Shown piece by piece: positions 46,671 through 55,815 of a DNA stretch of 64,000 nucleotides (the stretch's first letter is position 1; each line of letters opens with the position of its first letter). The notes beneath the pieces are model-generated. The model saw nothing but the letters and a program-made list of their open reading frames with translations, made no database searches and was not told where the DNA came from. This DNA comes from Terrabacter sp. Ter38 (lineage in GTDB: Bacteria > Actinomycetota > Actinomycetes > Actinomycetales > Dermatophilaceae), in contig NZ_JALJRZ010000001.1 in the NCBI RefSeq assembly GCF_024519435.1, forward strand, positions 620,001 through 684,000, written 5' to 3'. A program made the translations under genes and the position numbers.

Positions 46671-46847
46671 CCCCGTCGGCTCCCGGCCGCCTCCCGACAA
46701 CGGCGTCGGGGACGGCAGGCCGTGCACAACGGATCGGTCACGATCCGGATCGACACCCCGACCCGGACAACCAATCCGGGCGTCGTGGCGTCACCCTCAG
46801 TGCAGTGCACCGACGCACGGCACGTCGCGTTCAGACAAGGGGCCACG

Positions 46848-47870
46848 ATGCAGACAGCCACCTCACCGCTCCGGGCCACCGGCGGCCTGCGCCACGCCCT
46901 CGTGCTCGGCGGCCTCGCGGCCCTCGTCGCAGCCACGACGGCCTGCAGCCCGGAACAGACGGTCGGGGCTGCCGCCACGCACGTCGGCCAGACCGCAGCC
47001 TCCGGAGCGTCCGGCGGCACACCGGCCCCCACGACCCAGACCCCCACCGGCACCGCGAGCGAGACGCCGCCGTCCACCCCGTCCACCGTCACGCCGCCGT
47101 CCGCCGTCACGCCGCCGACCACCGCTCCGCCGACGCCCGCGCAGCAGACGCCCACGCAGTCGACACGCCCCTCGGAGCCCACTCCGTCCGCGACGGCCGA
47201 GCCCGGGCCGGCACCGGTCATCATGCTCCGCGCGGGCGACACCGGTGCGAAGGTGCGCTCCCTGCAGGCCCGGCTGCGACAGCTGAGCTGGTTCGACGGC
47301 GACGTGAGCGACCGCTACGGCACCAAGACGACGGCCGCGGTGCGTGGTTTCCAGGCCAAGCGCGGCTTCGACGCGACCGGCACGCTCGACGAGCGCACGT
47401 GGGACCGCCTCGTCTCGATGACGCACCGACCGACGTCCGACGAGCTCGCCAACGTCAAGCCGAAGGCCGCCGAGCCGAGTCCCGCGTCCGTCTCCTGGGA
47501 CGTCGACGAGCGCTGCATGACCGGCCGGGTCATGTGCGTCAGCAAGTCGACGAAGCGTCTGACCTGGGTCGTCGACGGCGTACCGCAGTACGGCTTCGAC
47601 GTGCGGTTCGGCAGCGACGAGCTGCCCACCCGCGAGGGCGTCTTCTCCGTCTACAAGAAGAAGGTCGACGTCATCTCGAACCTCTACCACACGCCGATGC
47701 CGTACTCGATGTTCTTCTCCGGCGGCCAAGCCGTGCACTACTCCTCGAACTTCGCCCGCCTCGGCTACGCCGGCGCCTCGCACGGCTGTGTCAACGTCCG
47801 CAACAAGCCGCTGCTCATCCAGCTCTACGGCGAGGTGCGCATCGGCGACCAGGTCGTCGTCCACTGGTGA
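46848..47870 (+). CDS. lipoprotein L,D-transpeptidase with peptidoglycan-binding domain
   Basis: 340 residues. Signal peptide with lipobox ATTAC (Cys33), a Pro/Thr-rich extracellular linker (about 40–120), PG_binding_1 domain (about 125–185: AGDTGAKVRSLQARLRQLSW, RGFQAKRGFDATGTLD) and YkuD catalytic domain ending SHGCVNVRN (catalytic Cys with His, about residue 313). Attached to the outer membrane face, it forms 3-3 cross-links or transfers to the wall. ATG 46848 with AAGGGG upstream. Confidence 0.92.
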   Translation: MQTATSPLRATGGLRHALVLGGLAALVAATTACSPEQTVGAAATHVGQTAASGASGGTPAPTTQTPTGTASETPPSTPSTVTPPSAVTPPTTAPPTPAQQTPTQSTRPSEPTPSATAEPGPAPVIMLRAGDTGAKVRSLQARLRQLSWFDGDVSDRYGTKTTAAVRGFQAKRGFDATGTLDERTWDRLVSMTHRPTSDELANVKPKAAEPSPASVSWDVDERCMTGRVMCVSKSTKRLTWVVDGVPQYGFDVRFGSDELPTREGVFSVYKKKVDVISNLYHTPMPYSMFFSGGQAVHYSSNFARLGYAGASHGCVNVRNKPLLIQLYGEVRIGDQVVVHW

Positions 47871-47942
47871 CGGCCCGACGGCCCCCGGGGACCCCGACGT
47901 AGGCTGACGGAGGTCACTCCCCCACGGCCCGAAGGAGTCGGT

Positions 47943-48950
47943 GTGCTCAAGGTTGGTTGGAAGGCGTCCGCGGAGCAGTTCGGTCCGCGCGACCTCGTCA
48001 CGTTGGCCACGCAGGCCGAGCAGGTCGGGCTCGACTCGGCCTTCATCTCCGACCACTTCCAGCCCTGGCGGCACCAGCAGGGTCACGCGCCCTTCGCGAT
48101 GAGCTGGCTCGCGGCCGCGGGCGAGCGCACCGAGCGGATCCAGCTCGGCACGTCGGTCATGACCCCGACGTTCCGCTACAACCCGGCCGTCGTGGCGCAG
48201 GCCTTCGGGACGCTCGGAACCCTCAACCCCGGACGCATCGTCCTCGGCATCGGTACCGGCGAGGCCCTCAACGAGGTGGCCGTCGGCGCCGCGGGCTCGC
48301 CGTGGCCGGAGTTCAAGGAGCGCTTCGCGCGCCTGCGCGAGGCCGTGACGCTCATGCGCAAGCTGTGGACCGAGGAGCGCGTCGACTTCGAGGGCGACTA
48401 CTACCAGACGCACGCGGCCACGGTCTACGACCGCCCTGAGCAGCCCATCCCCGTCTACGTCGCGGCCGGCGGTCCGCTCGTCGCGAGGTATGCCGGCCGG
48501 TCGGGTGACGGGTTCATCTGCACGTCCGGCAAGGGCCGCGAGCTCTACGAGGACAAGCTGCTCCCTGCCGTCGACGAGGGCCTGGCCAAGTCAGGGCGCA
48601 CCCGTGACGACATCGACCGGATGATCGAGATCAAGCTCTCCTACGACCGAGACCCCGAGCAGGCCCTGCACAACGTGCGCTTCTGGGCGCCCCTGTCGCT
48701 CAGTGCCGAGCAGAAGCACGGCGTCGACGACCCGGTCGAGATGGAACGCCTGGCCGACGAGCTGTCCGACGAAGAGATCGCCAAGCGGTGGATCGTCACG
48801 AGCGACCCCGCCGAGGCCGTCGACGCAGTGCGCCAGTACGTCGACTGGGGTTTCAACCACGTCGTCTTCCACGCGCCGGGCCACGACCAGGGCCGGTTCC
48901 TCGAGCAGTTCTCCGCCGACGTGCTGCCCGGCCTGCGCGAGCTCAGCTGA
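47943..48950 (+). CDS. fgd: F420-dependent glucose-6-phosphate dehydrogenase
   Basis: 335-residue TIM-barrel of the luciferase-like family that supplies reduced F420. [79 protein letters not shown] and [15 protein letters not shown] follow the mycobacterial FGD1 closely. Start GTG 47943 (or GTG 47941-frame neighbour) has GAAGGAG 6 nt upstream; TAGGCT at 47900–47905 is a likely -10. The cofactor gene cofC lies 5 kb away. Confidence 0.95.
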   Translation: MLKVGWKASAEQFGPRDLVTLATQAEQVGLDSAFISDHFQPWRHQQGHAPFAMSWLAAAGERTERIQLGTSVMTPTFRYNPAVVAQAFGTLGTLNPGRIVLGIGTGEALNEVAVGAAGSPWPEFKERFARLREAVTLMRKLWTEERVDFEGDYYQTHAATVYDRPEQPIPVYVAAGGPLVARYAGRSGDGFICTSGKGRELYEDKLLPAVDEGLAKSGRTRDDIDRMIEIKLSYDRDPEQALHNVRFWAPLSLSAEQKHGVDDPVEMERLADELSDEEIAKRWIVTSDPAEAVDAVRQYVDWGFNHVVFHAPGHDQGRFLEQFSADVLPGLRELS

Positions 48951-49320
48951 CCGCACCCTCCGGGGCCACTCCGGCGGCGGCGACCTCGTTCCGGCCGATC
49001 CGGGCGTGCCGTCGACGGCTGCGGTCCTCGGTCAGGCCGAAGGCCATGCCGAGCCCGGTCGGCGGCATCCCGACGTAGAGGCTCTCGTGCGCACCGGCCT
49101 GGACGGCATACGTCTCGTGCCAGCTGCCGACGGCTCCTGTCGGGGCCCCTCCCCGCGTGCGGCAGCGGACTTGGCGGCATACAGCTCGCTGATCATGCCC
49201 GGCCCGCGGCGAACACCGGACCCCAGAGGTCGGGGCGCCACGGATGGTTGACCCGCATGCCGATGAGGAAGACGGCGAGCTCGCCGTCGTGGGTGTGCTC
49301 GTGTGGACGAAACCGCTCAT
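48943..49320 (-). pseudogene. decayed DUF4188 (monooxygenase-like) gene
   Basis: Pieces of one DUF4188 protein are scattered over three frames: MSGF start at 49320, then HTHDGELAVFLIGMRVNHPW and LWGPVFAAG in a second frame, PGMISELYAAKSAAARGEG in a third, and GAVGSWHETYAVQAGAHESL plus YVGMPPTGLGMAFGL in the first. The central ~60 residues of the family (including the WRS...YAR segment) are missing. A ribosome-like GAGAGG precedes the start. Its end overlaps the fgd end by 8 bp. No other gene lies in 48951–49434. Confidence 0.75.
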
Positions 49321-49434
49321 GACACGCCTCTCGGATCGTGGCGCCGGCACGACGGCCGCCCCCTCCCCGAGCACCGCGCACTAGCATCGCAACAGGTCCA
49401 CCGCGGACCGGAGACCCGGGAAGGGGCCGCGCGC

Positions 49435-51606
49435 GTGACGACAGCTTCGAACGACCCCGACGACGCACCGGACCCCGGTCCGACGGCCCGGGCGACCGCC
49501 CTCGCCCGACGCCTGCCCTTCACGATCGTGGTCGTCGGCACCATGCTCGTGCTGGCACTGGCGACCGGCACGCTGTGGAACGCGCTCGAGGACCGGGACC
49601 TCGTCGACCACGTCGCGTACGGTCTCCCGGCTCTCCAGGACGGCCGTTGGTGGACACCGGTCACCGGCGCCTTCTTCGCCCTCACCCCGTCGCAGTACCT
49701 CCCCGTGGCCGGCGGAGCCCTGCTCATGGTCGGCTGGTCGGAGTGGCGTCTGGGCACGCGTCGGGTCGCCGTCGCCGCGACGTCGACGCACCTGTCCGGC
49801 GTCCTGCTGGCCTCGCTGTTCCTGCTCGTCGTGGACGGCACCGGCTGGGAGTGGGCCGCCCGACTCGCGACAGAGCTGGACGCCGGGTTCAGCGCGGGCG
49901 CCCTGGGAGCGGTCGCCGCGGCGAGCGCGACCCTGACCCCGCCGTGGCGTGGGCGTCTGCGAGCGGTCCTGTCGCTCTACGCCGTCGTCGCGCTCCTCTA
50001 CGTCGGACGCCTCTGGGACCTCGAGCACGCCATCGGCATCTCGGTCGGGCTCGCGCTCGGGCCGGTCCTGCTCGGCCGCCGACCGTCGCTCGCGCTGCCT
50101 CGCTTCAGCCGGCACGAGTGGCGGGTCGTCTCGTCGGCCTTCTACCTCGTCAGCGCCCTGGTCCAGATCCTGCTCTACTTCACGCCGTCGGACGGGCCGC
50201 TCGGGGCGACCTCAGACGACACGGACGCCTTCAGCGTGCTCATCAGCGCGGCCATCTCGCTCCTGCTCGCCGACGGCCTGCGGCGCGGCTCGCGTCGGGT
50301 GTGGTTCCTCGCCGGCGGGCTCGCGACGCTCTCACTGCTGGCCCAGTCCCTGCTCATCGTCGTCGAGGTCGTGGCACCCGACCAGCTCAACGGCGACGGA
50401 CAGGTCGCGACCTCCATCCCCGAGCTCGTCGTCACCGTGGTCATCACGCTGCTCCAGCTCGCCGTCCTCGTGCTCGGGCGGTCGGCCTTCCAGGCGCGGT
50501 CACGACGGAAGCGGCGCAGGGAGCTCGCGACCGGGGCGAGCGACCGGGACACCGCAGTGGCCCTGCTCAAGGAGCACGGTGGGTCCACGATGGCGTGGAT
50601 GGGCACCTGGCCCGACAACCACTGGTACGTCCACCGCGACCCGTCGGGTGGACCGGTCGGCTACGTCGCCTTCCAGGTGCACCGGGGCACGGCCATCGCC
50701 CTCGGCGACCCCGTCGGTGCGGACGCCGCGACGCGCGCTGACGTGCTCCAGGGTTTCGTGGACGAGCAGGAGACGCACGGGCTCATCGTGTGCTTTTTCT
50801 CCGTCACGCAGGAGGTCGCCGACTGGGGGCGTGCTAACGGCCGGCGCGACGTGCTCGTGGCCGAGGAGGCGATCATCGACCTGCCCGACCTCGAGTTCAA
50901 GGGCAAGTCCTGGCAGAGCGTCCGCACGGCCCTCAACCGCGCGACGAAGGACGGGATCACCTACCGCGAGGGGCAGCTCGCCGAGATGCCCCGCGGCCTG
51001 CTGACCCAGGTGCGCGCCATCTCCGAGCTCTGGGTCTCGGACAAGGGGCTGCCCGAGATGGGCTTCACGCTCGGGAGCGTCGACGAGGCCCTCGACCCCG
51101 ACACGCGGGTCGGGCTGGCGGTCGACGCCGACATGACGGTCCACGGCGTGACCTCGTGGCTGCCCGTCCACTCTCCCGGCGGTGAGGTCCGCGGGTGGAC
51201 GCTCGACGTCATGCGCCGCCTCCCGGACGGCTTCCGACCCGTCACCGAGTTCCTCATCGCGAGCGCCTGCCTGTCCTTCCGTGAGCAGGGTGCCTCGTTC
51301 GTGTCGCTGTCAGGGGCCCCCCTCGCGCACTCCGGCGACGGGACGGCCGAGCGGGCCGCGCTCGAGCGCCTCCTCGACCAGCTCGGTGAGGCCATGGAAC
51401 CCCTGTACGGCTTCCGGTCGCTCGACAGCTTCAAGCACAAGTTCCGGCCCCGGCACCAGCCGGTCTACCTCGTCTTCGCCGACGAGGCCGCCCTGCCGCG
51501 CATCGGGCTCGCCCTGACCTCGGCGTACCTCCCCGGCGCGTCCCTGCGTGACCTCGCCCGCGCCGGGCTCCAGTCACGCCGGGACGAGGCTCAGGTGTCC
51601 TTGTAG
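49435..51606 (+). CDS. MprF/LysX-like phosphatidylglycerol lysyltransferase-type protein (DUF2156)
   Basis: 723 residues. N-terminal membrane part (about 25–350) whose first six helices look rhomboid-like (QYLPVAGGALLMVGWSEWRLG; no catalytic Ser/His pair seen), followed by further helices, then a cytosolic DUF2156 GNAT-like domain (about 360–720) with PVGYVAFQVHRGTAIALGDPV, SVRTALNRATKDG and LYGFRSLDSFKHKFRPR. Such proteins attach amino acids to phosphatidylglycerol, changing surface charge. GTG 49435 is chosen; TAGCAT near 49382–49387 may be the -10. A strong terminator follows. Confidence 0.85.
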   Translation: MTTASNDPDDAPDPGPTARATALARRLPFTIVVVGTMLVLALATGTLWNALEDRDLVDHVAYGLPALQDGRWWTPVTGAFFALTPSQYLPVAGGALLMVGWSEWRLGTRRVAVAATSTHLSGVLLASLFLLVVDGTGWEWAARLATELDAGFSAGALGAVAAASATLTPPWRGRLRAVLSLYAVVALLYVGRLWDLEHAIGISVGLALGPVLLGRRPSLALPRFSRHEWRVVSSAFYLVSALVQILLYFTPSDGPLGATSDDTDAFSVLISAAISLLLADGLRRGSRRVWFLAGGLATLSLLAQSLLIVVEVVAPDQLNGDGQVATSIPELVVTVVITLLQLAVLVLGRSAFQARSRRKRRRELATGASDRDTAVALLKEHGGSTMAWMGTWPDNHWYVHRDPSGGPVGYVAFQVHRGTAIALGDPVGADAATRADVLQGFVDEQETHGLIVCFFSVTQEVADWGRANGRRDVLVAEEAIIDLPDLEFKGKSWQSVRTALNRATKDGITYREGQLAEMPRGLLTQVRAISELWVSDKGLPEMGFTLGSVDEALDPDTRVGLAVDADMTVHGVTSWLPVHSPGGEVRGWTLDVMRRLPDGFRPVTEFLIASACLSFREQGASFVSLSGAPLAHSGDGTAERAALERLLDQLGEAMEPLYGFRSLDSFKHKFRPRHQPVYLVFADEAALPRIGLALTSAYLPGASLRDLARAGLQSRRDEAQVSL

Positions 51607-51656
51607 GGCCGCTCGTCGAGGACGGACCCGGAGTCGCCCGCGCCCTGACATGCACG

Positions 51657-51689
51657 AAGACCCCGGTCCGTGTGGACCGGGGTCTTCTT
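51657..51689 (+). terminator. terminator after the MprF-like gene
   Basis: 13-bp perfect arms AAGACCCCGGTCC and GGACCGGGGTCTT around GTGT, followed by CTTG. Confidence 0.8.
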
Positions 51690-51709
51690 GCGCTCTCGCG
51701 AGCATCACG

Positions 51710-51782
51710 TAGCCCCGACGGGATTCGAACCCGCGCTACCGCCTTGAGAGGGCGGCGTGCTAGGCCGCTACACAACGGGGCC
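51710..51782 (-). tRNA. tRNA-Glu (CTC)
   Basis: 73-nt cloverleaf on the minus strand: acceptor GGCCCCG, D arm, anticodon loop CTCTCAA inside stem CCGCC/GGCGG, T arm GCGGGTTCGAATCCCG. No CCA encoded. Confidence 0.95.
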
Positions 51783-51873
51783 GTGAGCGGTGCCGAGCGA
51801 ACTCGGCACGGGAAGAAACCTTACCGTGAAGGCTGGATTTCTCCGAATCGGCCCACGTTGCCGTGAACCAGAG

Positions 51874-51945
51874 CTGGGGTACCAGGACTCGAACCTAGAA
51901 TGACGGAACCAGAAACCGTAGTGTTGCCAATTACACCATACCCCA
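51874..51945 (-). tRNA. tRNA-Gln (CTG)
   Basis: 72-nt cloverleaf on the minus strand: acceptor TGGGGTA/TACCCCA, anticodon loop TTCTGGT (anticodon CTG), T arm CTAGGTTCGAGTCCTGG. Lies 91 bp from tRNA-Glu and near gltX. Confidence 0.95.
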
Positions 51946-52002
51946 AGGGGTTTCACTCCGAGCTTGCCTCACGGCCGGTACGGGGTGAACCGAATGGGAA
52001 TA

Positions 52003-52671
52003 CTACCGGTCCGTGAGCGGTGGCCCAAATCGGCGGTCGAGCGCGGCCGCGACCTCGTCCAGACCGCGCACGGTGGCGACCGGCTCGCTCGTCCCGAGAC
52101 CCGGTCGATCGAGCCAGACGGCACGCAGGCCGGCAGCCTGGGCCCCGAGCACGTCCCACTCGATGCTGTCGCCGATGCAGACCACCCGGTGGGGCTGGGC
52201 ACCGACGAGCCGGCACGCCTCGAGCTTGACGCTGGTCGGCGCGTGCGCGGAGTTCGTCAGCAGCGCGACGGGAAGTCCCGCCTGCTGCGCGGCGGACAGC
52301 AGGCCCGGCACGTCGGGGAAGAGCCGTTGGGCGCTGCGGAAGGCGGGGGCGTACGCGTCCTCGAAGGACCGGTGGGCGCCGTCGGGGACCTCGAGGCCGA
52401 AGGCCACCGCCACCTCGGCGAGTCGACCCGACCGCATCGCGTCGAACGGGACGTCGCCAGAGGCATAGCGCGGGAACCAGCGCTCCGGGTCGTCGTAGTA
52501 GCGCTGCGCCATGGCGCGGTGGTCCGCGCCCGGGCGGTGTGGCCAGATCGCGGCGGCTGCCTCGGTCCCGGCGGCGACCATCGCCTCCTGCGTGTCGACG
52601 ATGGTGTCGTCGACGTCGAGCAGCACGGCGTGCACGCCGTCGAGGACGGTGGCGAGGGTGGGCGGGATCAC
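52003..52671 (-). CDS. HAD-family hydrolase
   Basis: 222-residue phosphatase-fold protein: LLDVDDTIVDTQEAMV (motif I), VALLTNSAHAPTSVKLE (motif II/III), CIGDSIEWDVLGAQAAGL (motif IV). A helical cap (about 30–100) suits small phosphorylated substrates. GTG 52671 with CAGGAG 8 nt upstream; third gene of the gltX–GNAT–HAD unit. Confidence 0.88.
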   Translation of the reverse strand: MIPPTLATVLDGVHAVLLDVDDTIVDTQEAMVAAGTEAAAAIWPHRPGADHRAMAQRYYDDPERWFPRYASGDVPFDAMRSGRLAEVAVAFGLEVPDGAHRSFEDAYAPAFRSAQRLFPDVPGLLSAAQQAGLPVALLTNSAHAPTSVKLEACRLVGAQPHRVVCIGDSIEWDVLGAQAAGLRAVWLDRPGLGTSEPVATVRGLDEVAAALDRRFGPPLTDR

Positions 52672-52684
52672 GAGTGGACTCCTG

Positions 52685-53332
52685 TCACGGATCGAGGCCG
52701 AAGAGGGGCCGGGCGGGGACGACACCCTCGACGACGACGTGACGCGACAGGCCCGAGGCGTCCCACGTCGCCCGGTCGAGACGCACGTGCTGCAGCGTCT
52801 GCCCCGAGTGCTCGAGCACCGAACGGTGGGTGTCGTGGTAGCCGAGGGAGCGCGAGACGCCGAGGGACGGAGCGTTGTCGACCACCGCCGAGCTGATCGC
52901 CGCCTTGGCTCCCAACGGGCCGAAGGCGAGGGCGAGCACCGCGGCCCGCATCTGCCTGCCGAGGCCCCTCCCCCGTGCCCCGGCGACGAGCCAGGACGAG
53001 GAGTCGACGGTGCGGTCGGAGCGCCAGTCGGGCCCCTCGAGCCACTGGGCGCCCACGACGGCGCCCGACGAACGGGCCACGAAGGGCAGCGCCCAGTCGT
53101 CGGGCGACCACATCCCCAGGGCGCGCCAGTAGCCCTGCGCGAGGACGGCCCGACGATTCGCCGGGACGTCGAGGCCGGCATACGTCGTGGCGTGCGGGTT
53201 GAGCTCGAGGTCGTCGGGCAGCAGGGCCCACAACGTCGGCAGGTCCGCCTCGGTCATGACCCTCAGGTCGAGGTCGGACGTGTGCAGGCGGATGCCGTGC
53301 AGCGGCCAGGACCAGCCCCCCATGCCCTCCAC
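52685..53332 (-). CDS. GNAT-family N-acetyltransferase
   Basis: 215 residues. LRVMTEADLPTLWALLPDDLE, SWLVAGARGRGLGRQMRAAV (acetyl-CoA loop) and NAPSLGVSRSLGYHDTHRSV are the GNAT motifs A and B region; a long C-terminal extension contacts substrate. Start GTG 53332 has GAGG 6 nt upstream, 10 bp after the gltX stop; ATG 53323 is the alternative. Substrate unknown. Confidence 0.85.
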   Translation of the reverse strand: MEGMGGWSWPLHGIRLHTSDLDLRVMTEADLPTLWALLPDDLELNPHATTYAGLDVPANRRAVLAQGYWRALGMWSPDDWALPFVARSSGAVVGAQWLEGPDWRSDRTVDSSSWLVAGARGRGLGRQMRAAVLALAFGPLGAKAAISSAVVDNAPSLGVSRSLGYHDTHRSVLEHSGQTLQHVRLDRATWDASGLSRHVVVEGVVPARPLFGLDP

Positions 53333-53342
53333 ACCGGTGTCC

Positions 53343-54959
53343 TCAGAGCGAGTCGCGCAGCGACCGGAGGCGACTCAGCGTCGAGGTCTTGCCGAGGATC
53401 TCCATCGACTCGAACAGCGGCGGCGAGATGCGGGCGCCCGAGACGGCCGTGCGCAGCGGTCCGAAGGCGAGGCGCGGCTTGATGCCGAGCCCGTCGACGA
53501 TCGCGGCTCGCAGCGCCTCCTCGATCCCCGCGGCGTGCCACGGGCTGCCGGTGCCGAGGACGCCGGTGCCATGGTCGTCGATGTCGCCGAGCACCGTGAG
53601 CGCCGCGTCGAGCACGGCCGGCGCGTCGTCCTTGAGCTGGGCACGTGCGTCGTCGTCGATGACGAGCTGGTCGTCGGAGACGAAGAACGGACGCACGAGC
53701 GCCGGCGCCTCGGTGAGCAGGGCCATGCGGGTCTGGATGAGCTCCGCCACGGACTTGAGGCGCGCCAGCTCACCGAGCGACTGCATCTCGCCGAGCACGC
53801 CGTCGGCGACGAGGTAGGGCAGCAGCCGGCTCGCGAACTCGCCTACCTCGAGCGACCGGATGTAGACGCCGTTGAGCCAGTCGAGCTTCTTGAGGTCGAA
53901 GATCGGGCCGATCGGGTTGACCTTGGCCCAGTCGAACGTGCGGCTGAACTCGTCGAAGGTGAAGACCTCGACGTCGGTGCCCTCGGCGTCTTGCTGCGGC
54001 GGGTAGGCCAGCAGCGCAAGGAAGTTCACGAGTGCCTCGGGTAGGTAGCCCTGCTCGCGGAACCACGTGAGCCGGGCGGCGGGGTTCTTGCGCTTGGAGA
54101 TCTTCGACTTGTCGGTGTTGCGCAGCAACGGCATGTGCGCGAACGCCGGCGGCTCCAGCCCGAGCCAGCGGTAGAGCAGGACGTGCTTCGGCGTCGAGCT
54201 GATCCACTCCTCGCCGCGCACGACGTGGGTGATGCCCATGAGGTGGTCGTCGACGACGACCGCGAGGTGGTAGGTCGGGAAACCGTCGGCCTTGAGGATC
54301 ACCTGGTCGTCGGGGCGAGGCGCCGAGACCTTGCCGCGGATGACGTCGTCGAAGACGAGGGGCACGTCGTCGGGGACGAGCATGCGCACGACCGGCGTCT
54401 CACTGAAACCTGGCAGCGCGGCGCGCTCCTCACGGGTCTTGCCGACGCAGAGACGGTCGTAGCCGGTCGGCTGCTTCGTCTTCTGCTGGATCTCGCGCAT
54501 CTGGTCGAGGCGCTCCTTGGAGCACCAGCAGTGGTACGCGTGGCCGTCCTCGAGGAGGCGCTCGACGTAGGGGCGGTACGTGTCGAGACGCTCGGACTGG
54601 CGGTACGGCGCGAAGGGTCCACCGATGTCCGGACCCTCGTCCCAGTGCAGCCCGAGCCACGCGAGGGTGTCGTAGAGCTGGGCCTCGGAGTCCTCGCGGA
54701 AGCGCGCTCGGTCCGTGTCCTCGACGCGCAGGACGAACTGGCCGCCCTGCTGTCGGGTGAAGGCGAGGTTGAAGAGCGACATGTAGGCCGTGCCGACGTG
54801 CGGGTCGCCGGTCGGGCTCGGGGCGACACGGGTGCGCACCGGGCCGGAGCCGTCCGAGGTCGAGACGCGGACGTGCTCCTCGGTGCGGATCTCGACGTGC
54901 TCGCCGGCGTCGCTGGCGGGGGATGACGGCATACCTGTGCTGGTCGTGTTGTCGCTCAT
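53343..54959 (-). CDS. gltX: glutamyl-tRNA synthetase
   Basis: 538-residue class I GluRS. HIGH-type motif PSPTGDPHVGTAYMSLFN near 48–65, KMSKS-type KISKRKNP, and the anticodon-binding helical C-terminus. Expected to be non-discriminating, charging both tRNA-Glu and tRNA-Gln for GatCAB amidation, since actinobacteria normally lack GlnRS. A ~40-residue acidic N-terminal extension precedes the catalytic core; ATG 54959 follows a TAGGCT box by 10 nt. Leads the gltX–GNAT–HAD unit, and both its tRNA substrates lie 0.2–3 kb away. Confidence 0.96.
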   Translation of the reverse strand: MSDNTTSTGMPSSPASDAGEHVEIRTEEHVRVSTSDGSGPVRTRVAPSPTGDPHVGTAYMSLFNLAFTRQQGGQFVLRVEDTDRARFREDSEAQLYDTLAWLGLHWDEGPDIGGPFAPYRQSERLDTYRPYVERLLEDGHAYHCWCSKERLDQMREIQQKTKQPTGYDRLCVGKTREERAALPGFSETPVVRMLVPDDVPLVFDDVIRGKVSAPRPDDQVILKADGFPTYHLAVVVDDHLMGITHVVRGEEWISSTPKHVLLYRWLGLEPPAFAHMPLLRNTDKSKISKRKNPAARLTWFREQGYLPEALVNFLALLAYPPQQDAEGTDVEVFTFDEFSRTFDWAKVNPIGPIFDLKKLDWLNGVYIRSLEVGEFASRLLPYLVADGVLGEMQSLGELARLKSVAELIQTRMALLTEAPALVRPFFVSDDQLVIDDDARAQLKDDAPAVLDAALTVLGDIDDHGTGVLGTGSPWHAAGIEEALRAAIVDGLGIKPRLAFGPLRTAVSGARISPPLFESMEILGKTSTLSRLRSLRDSL

Positions 54960-54993
54960 GGTGCGACCCAGCCTAGTGGGAGCCCGAAAGGGG

Positions 54994-55773
54994 TCAGCGA
55001 CGCACGAAGGTGTTGGTCAGCGACCCGATGCCCGCGATCTCGACGGTGACCTGCTGGCCCGCCTCGACGAGCCCGACGCCGGCCGGGGTCCCCGTCAGGA
55101 TGACGTCACCGGGCAGCAGCGTGAACGCCGCCGAGGCGTACTCGATGATCGTCGCGATGCCGTGGATCATGTCGGCGGTCGTGCCGTCCTGCTTCACGTC
55201 GCCGTCGAGCGTGGTGACGATCGAGAGGTCGGCGGTGTCGAGCTCGGTCTCGACCCACGGGCCCAGCGGGCAGCTCGTGTCGAATCCCTTGGCGCGAGCC
55301 CACTGGCCGTCGCTGCGCTGCCAGTCGCGTGCCGTGACGTCGTTGGCGATGGTGTAGCCGTAGATGCACTCGGCCGCATCCTTGGCCTTGACGCCCTTGG
55401 TGATCGTCTTGATGACGACCGCGAGCTCGCCCTCGTAGGAGATCTCGCTGCTGCCGGCGGGGAGCACGACGGGGTCGAACGGACCGACGACGGCGGTGTT
55501 GGGCTTGAAGAACATCATCGGCTCGGCCGGCGCCTCGCCGCCCATCTCCTTGGCGTGGTCCGCGTAGTTCTTGCCGATCGCGACGACCTTGGAGCGCGGG
55601 ATGACGGGGGCGAGCAGGCGCACGTCGTCGAGCATGACGGGCGGCTGTCCGCTCGGCTGCAGGCCGATGTAGAGCGGGTCGCCGGCCAGCGGCGTGATCA
55701 CCTCGCTGCCGGGGTCGCCCTGGACGATGCCGTATGCCGGGTCGTCCCCGGTCGTGAACCTCGCGATGCGCAC
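54994..55773 (-). CDS. fumarylacetoacetate hydrolase-family enzyme
   Basis: 259 residues; FAH-fold metal-dependent hydrolase/decarboxylase of 2-oxo acids. KVVAIGKNYADHAKEMG, EPMMFFKPNTAVVGP, EISYEGELAVVIK (metal-binding Glu-x-Glu), GYTIANDVTARDWQRSDGQW and GDVILTGTPAGVGLVEAG are all present. Cytosolic. Start GTG 55773 is 6 nt after a TAGGGT box. The gltX–FAH pairing is the actinobacterial order. Exact substrate not assignable. Confidence 0.9.
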   Translation of the reverse strand: MRIARFTTGDDPAYGIVQGDPGSEVITPLAGDPLYIGLQPSGQPPVMLDDVRLLAPVIPRSKVVAIGKNYADHAKEMGGEAPAEPMMFFKPNTAVVGPFDPVVLPAGSSEISYEGELAVVIKTITKGVKAKDAAECIYGYTIANDVTARDWQRSDGQWARAKGFDTSCPLGPWVETELDTADLSIVTTLDGDVKQDGTTADMIHGIATIIEYASAAFTLLPGDVILTGTPAGVGLVEAGQQVTVEIAGIGSLTNTFVRR

Positions 55774-55779
55774 GCGCCC

Positions 55780-55785
55780 ACCCTA
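55780..55785 (-). promoter_or_regulatory. -10 box of the FAH gene (leaderless)
   Basis: TAGGGT on the minus strand, 6 nt before GTG 55773. Confidence 0.5.
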
Positions 55786-55815
55786 CGACGGGTGGCGCTC
55801 CCCCGCGGAGGGCGG

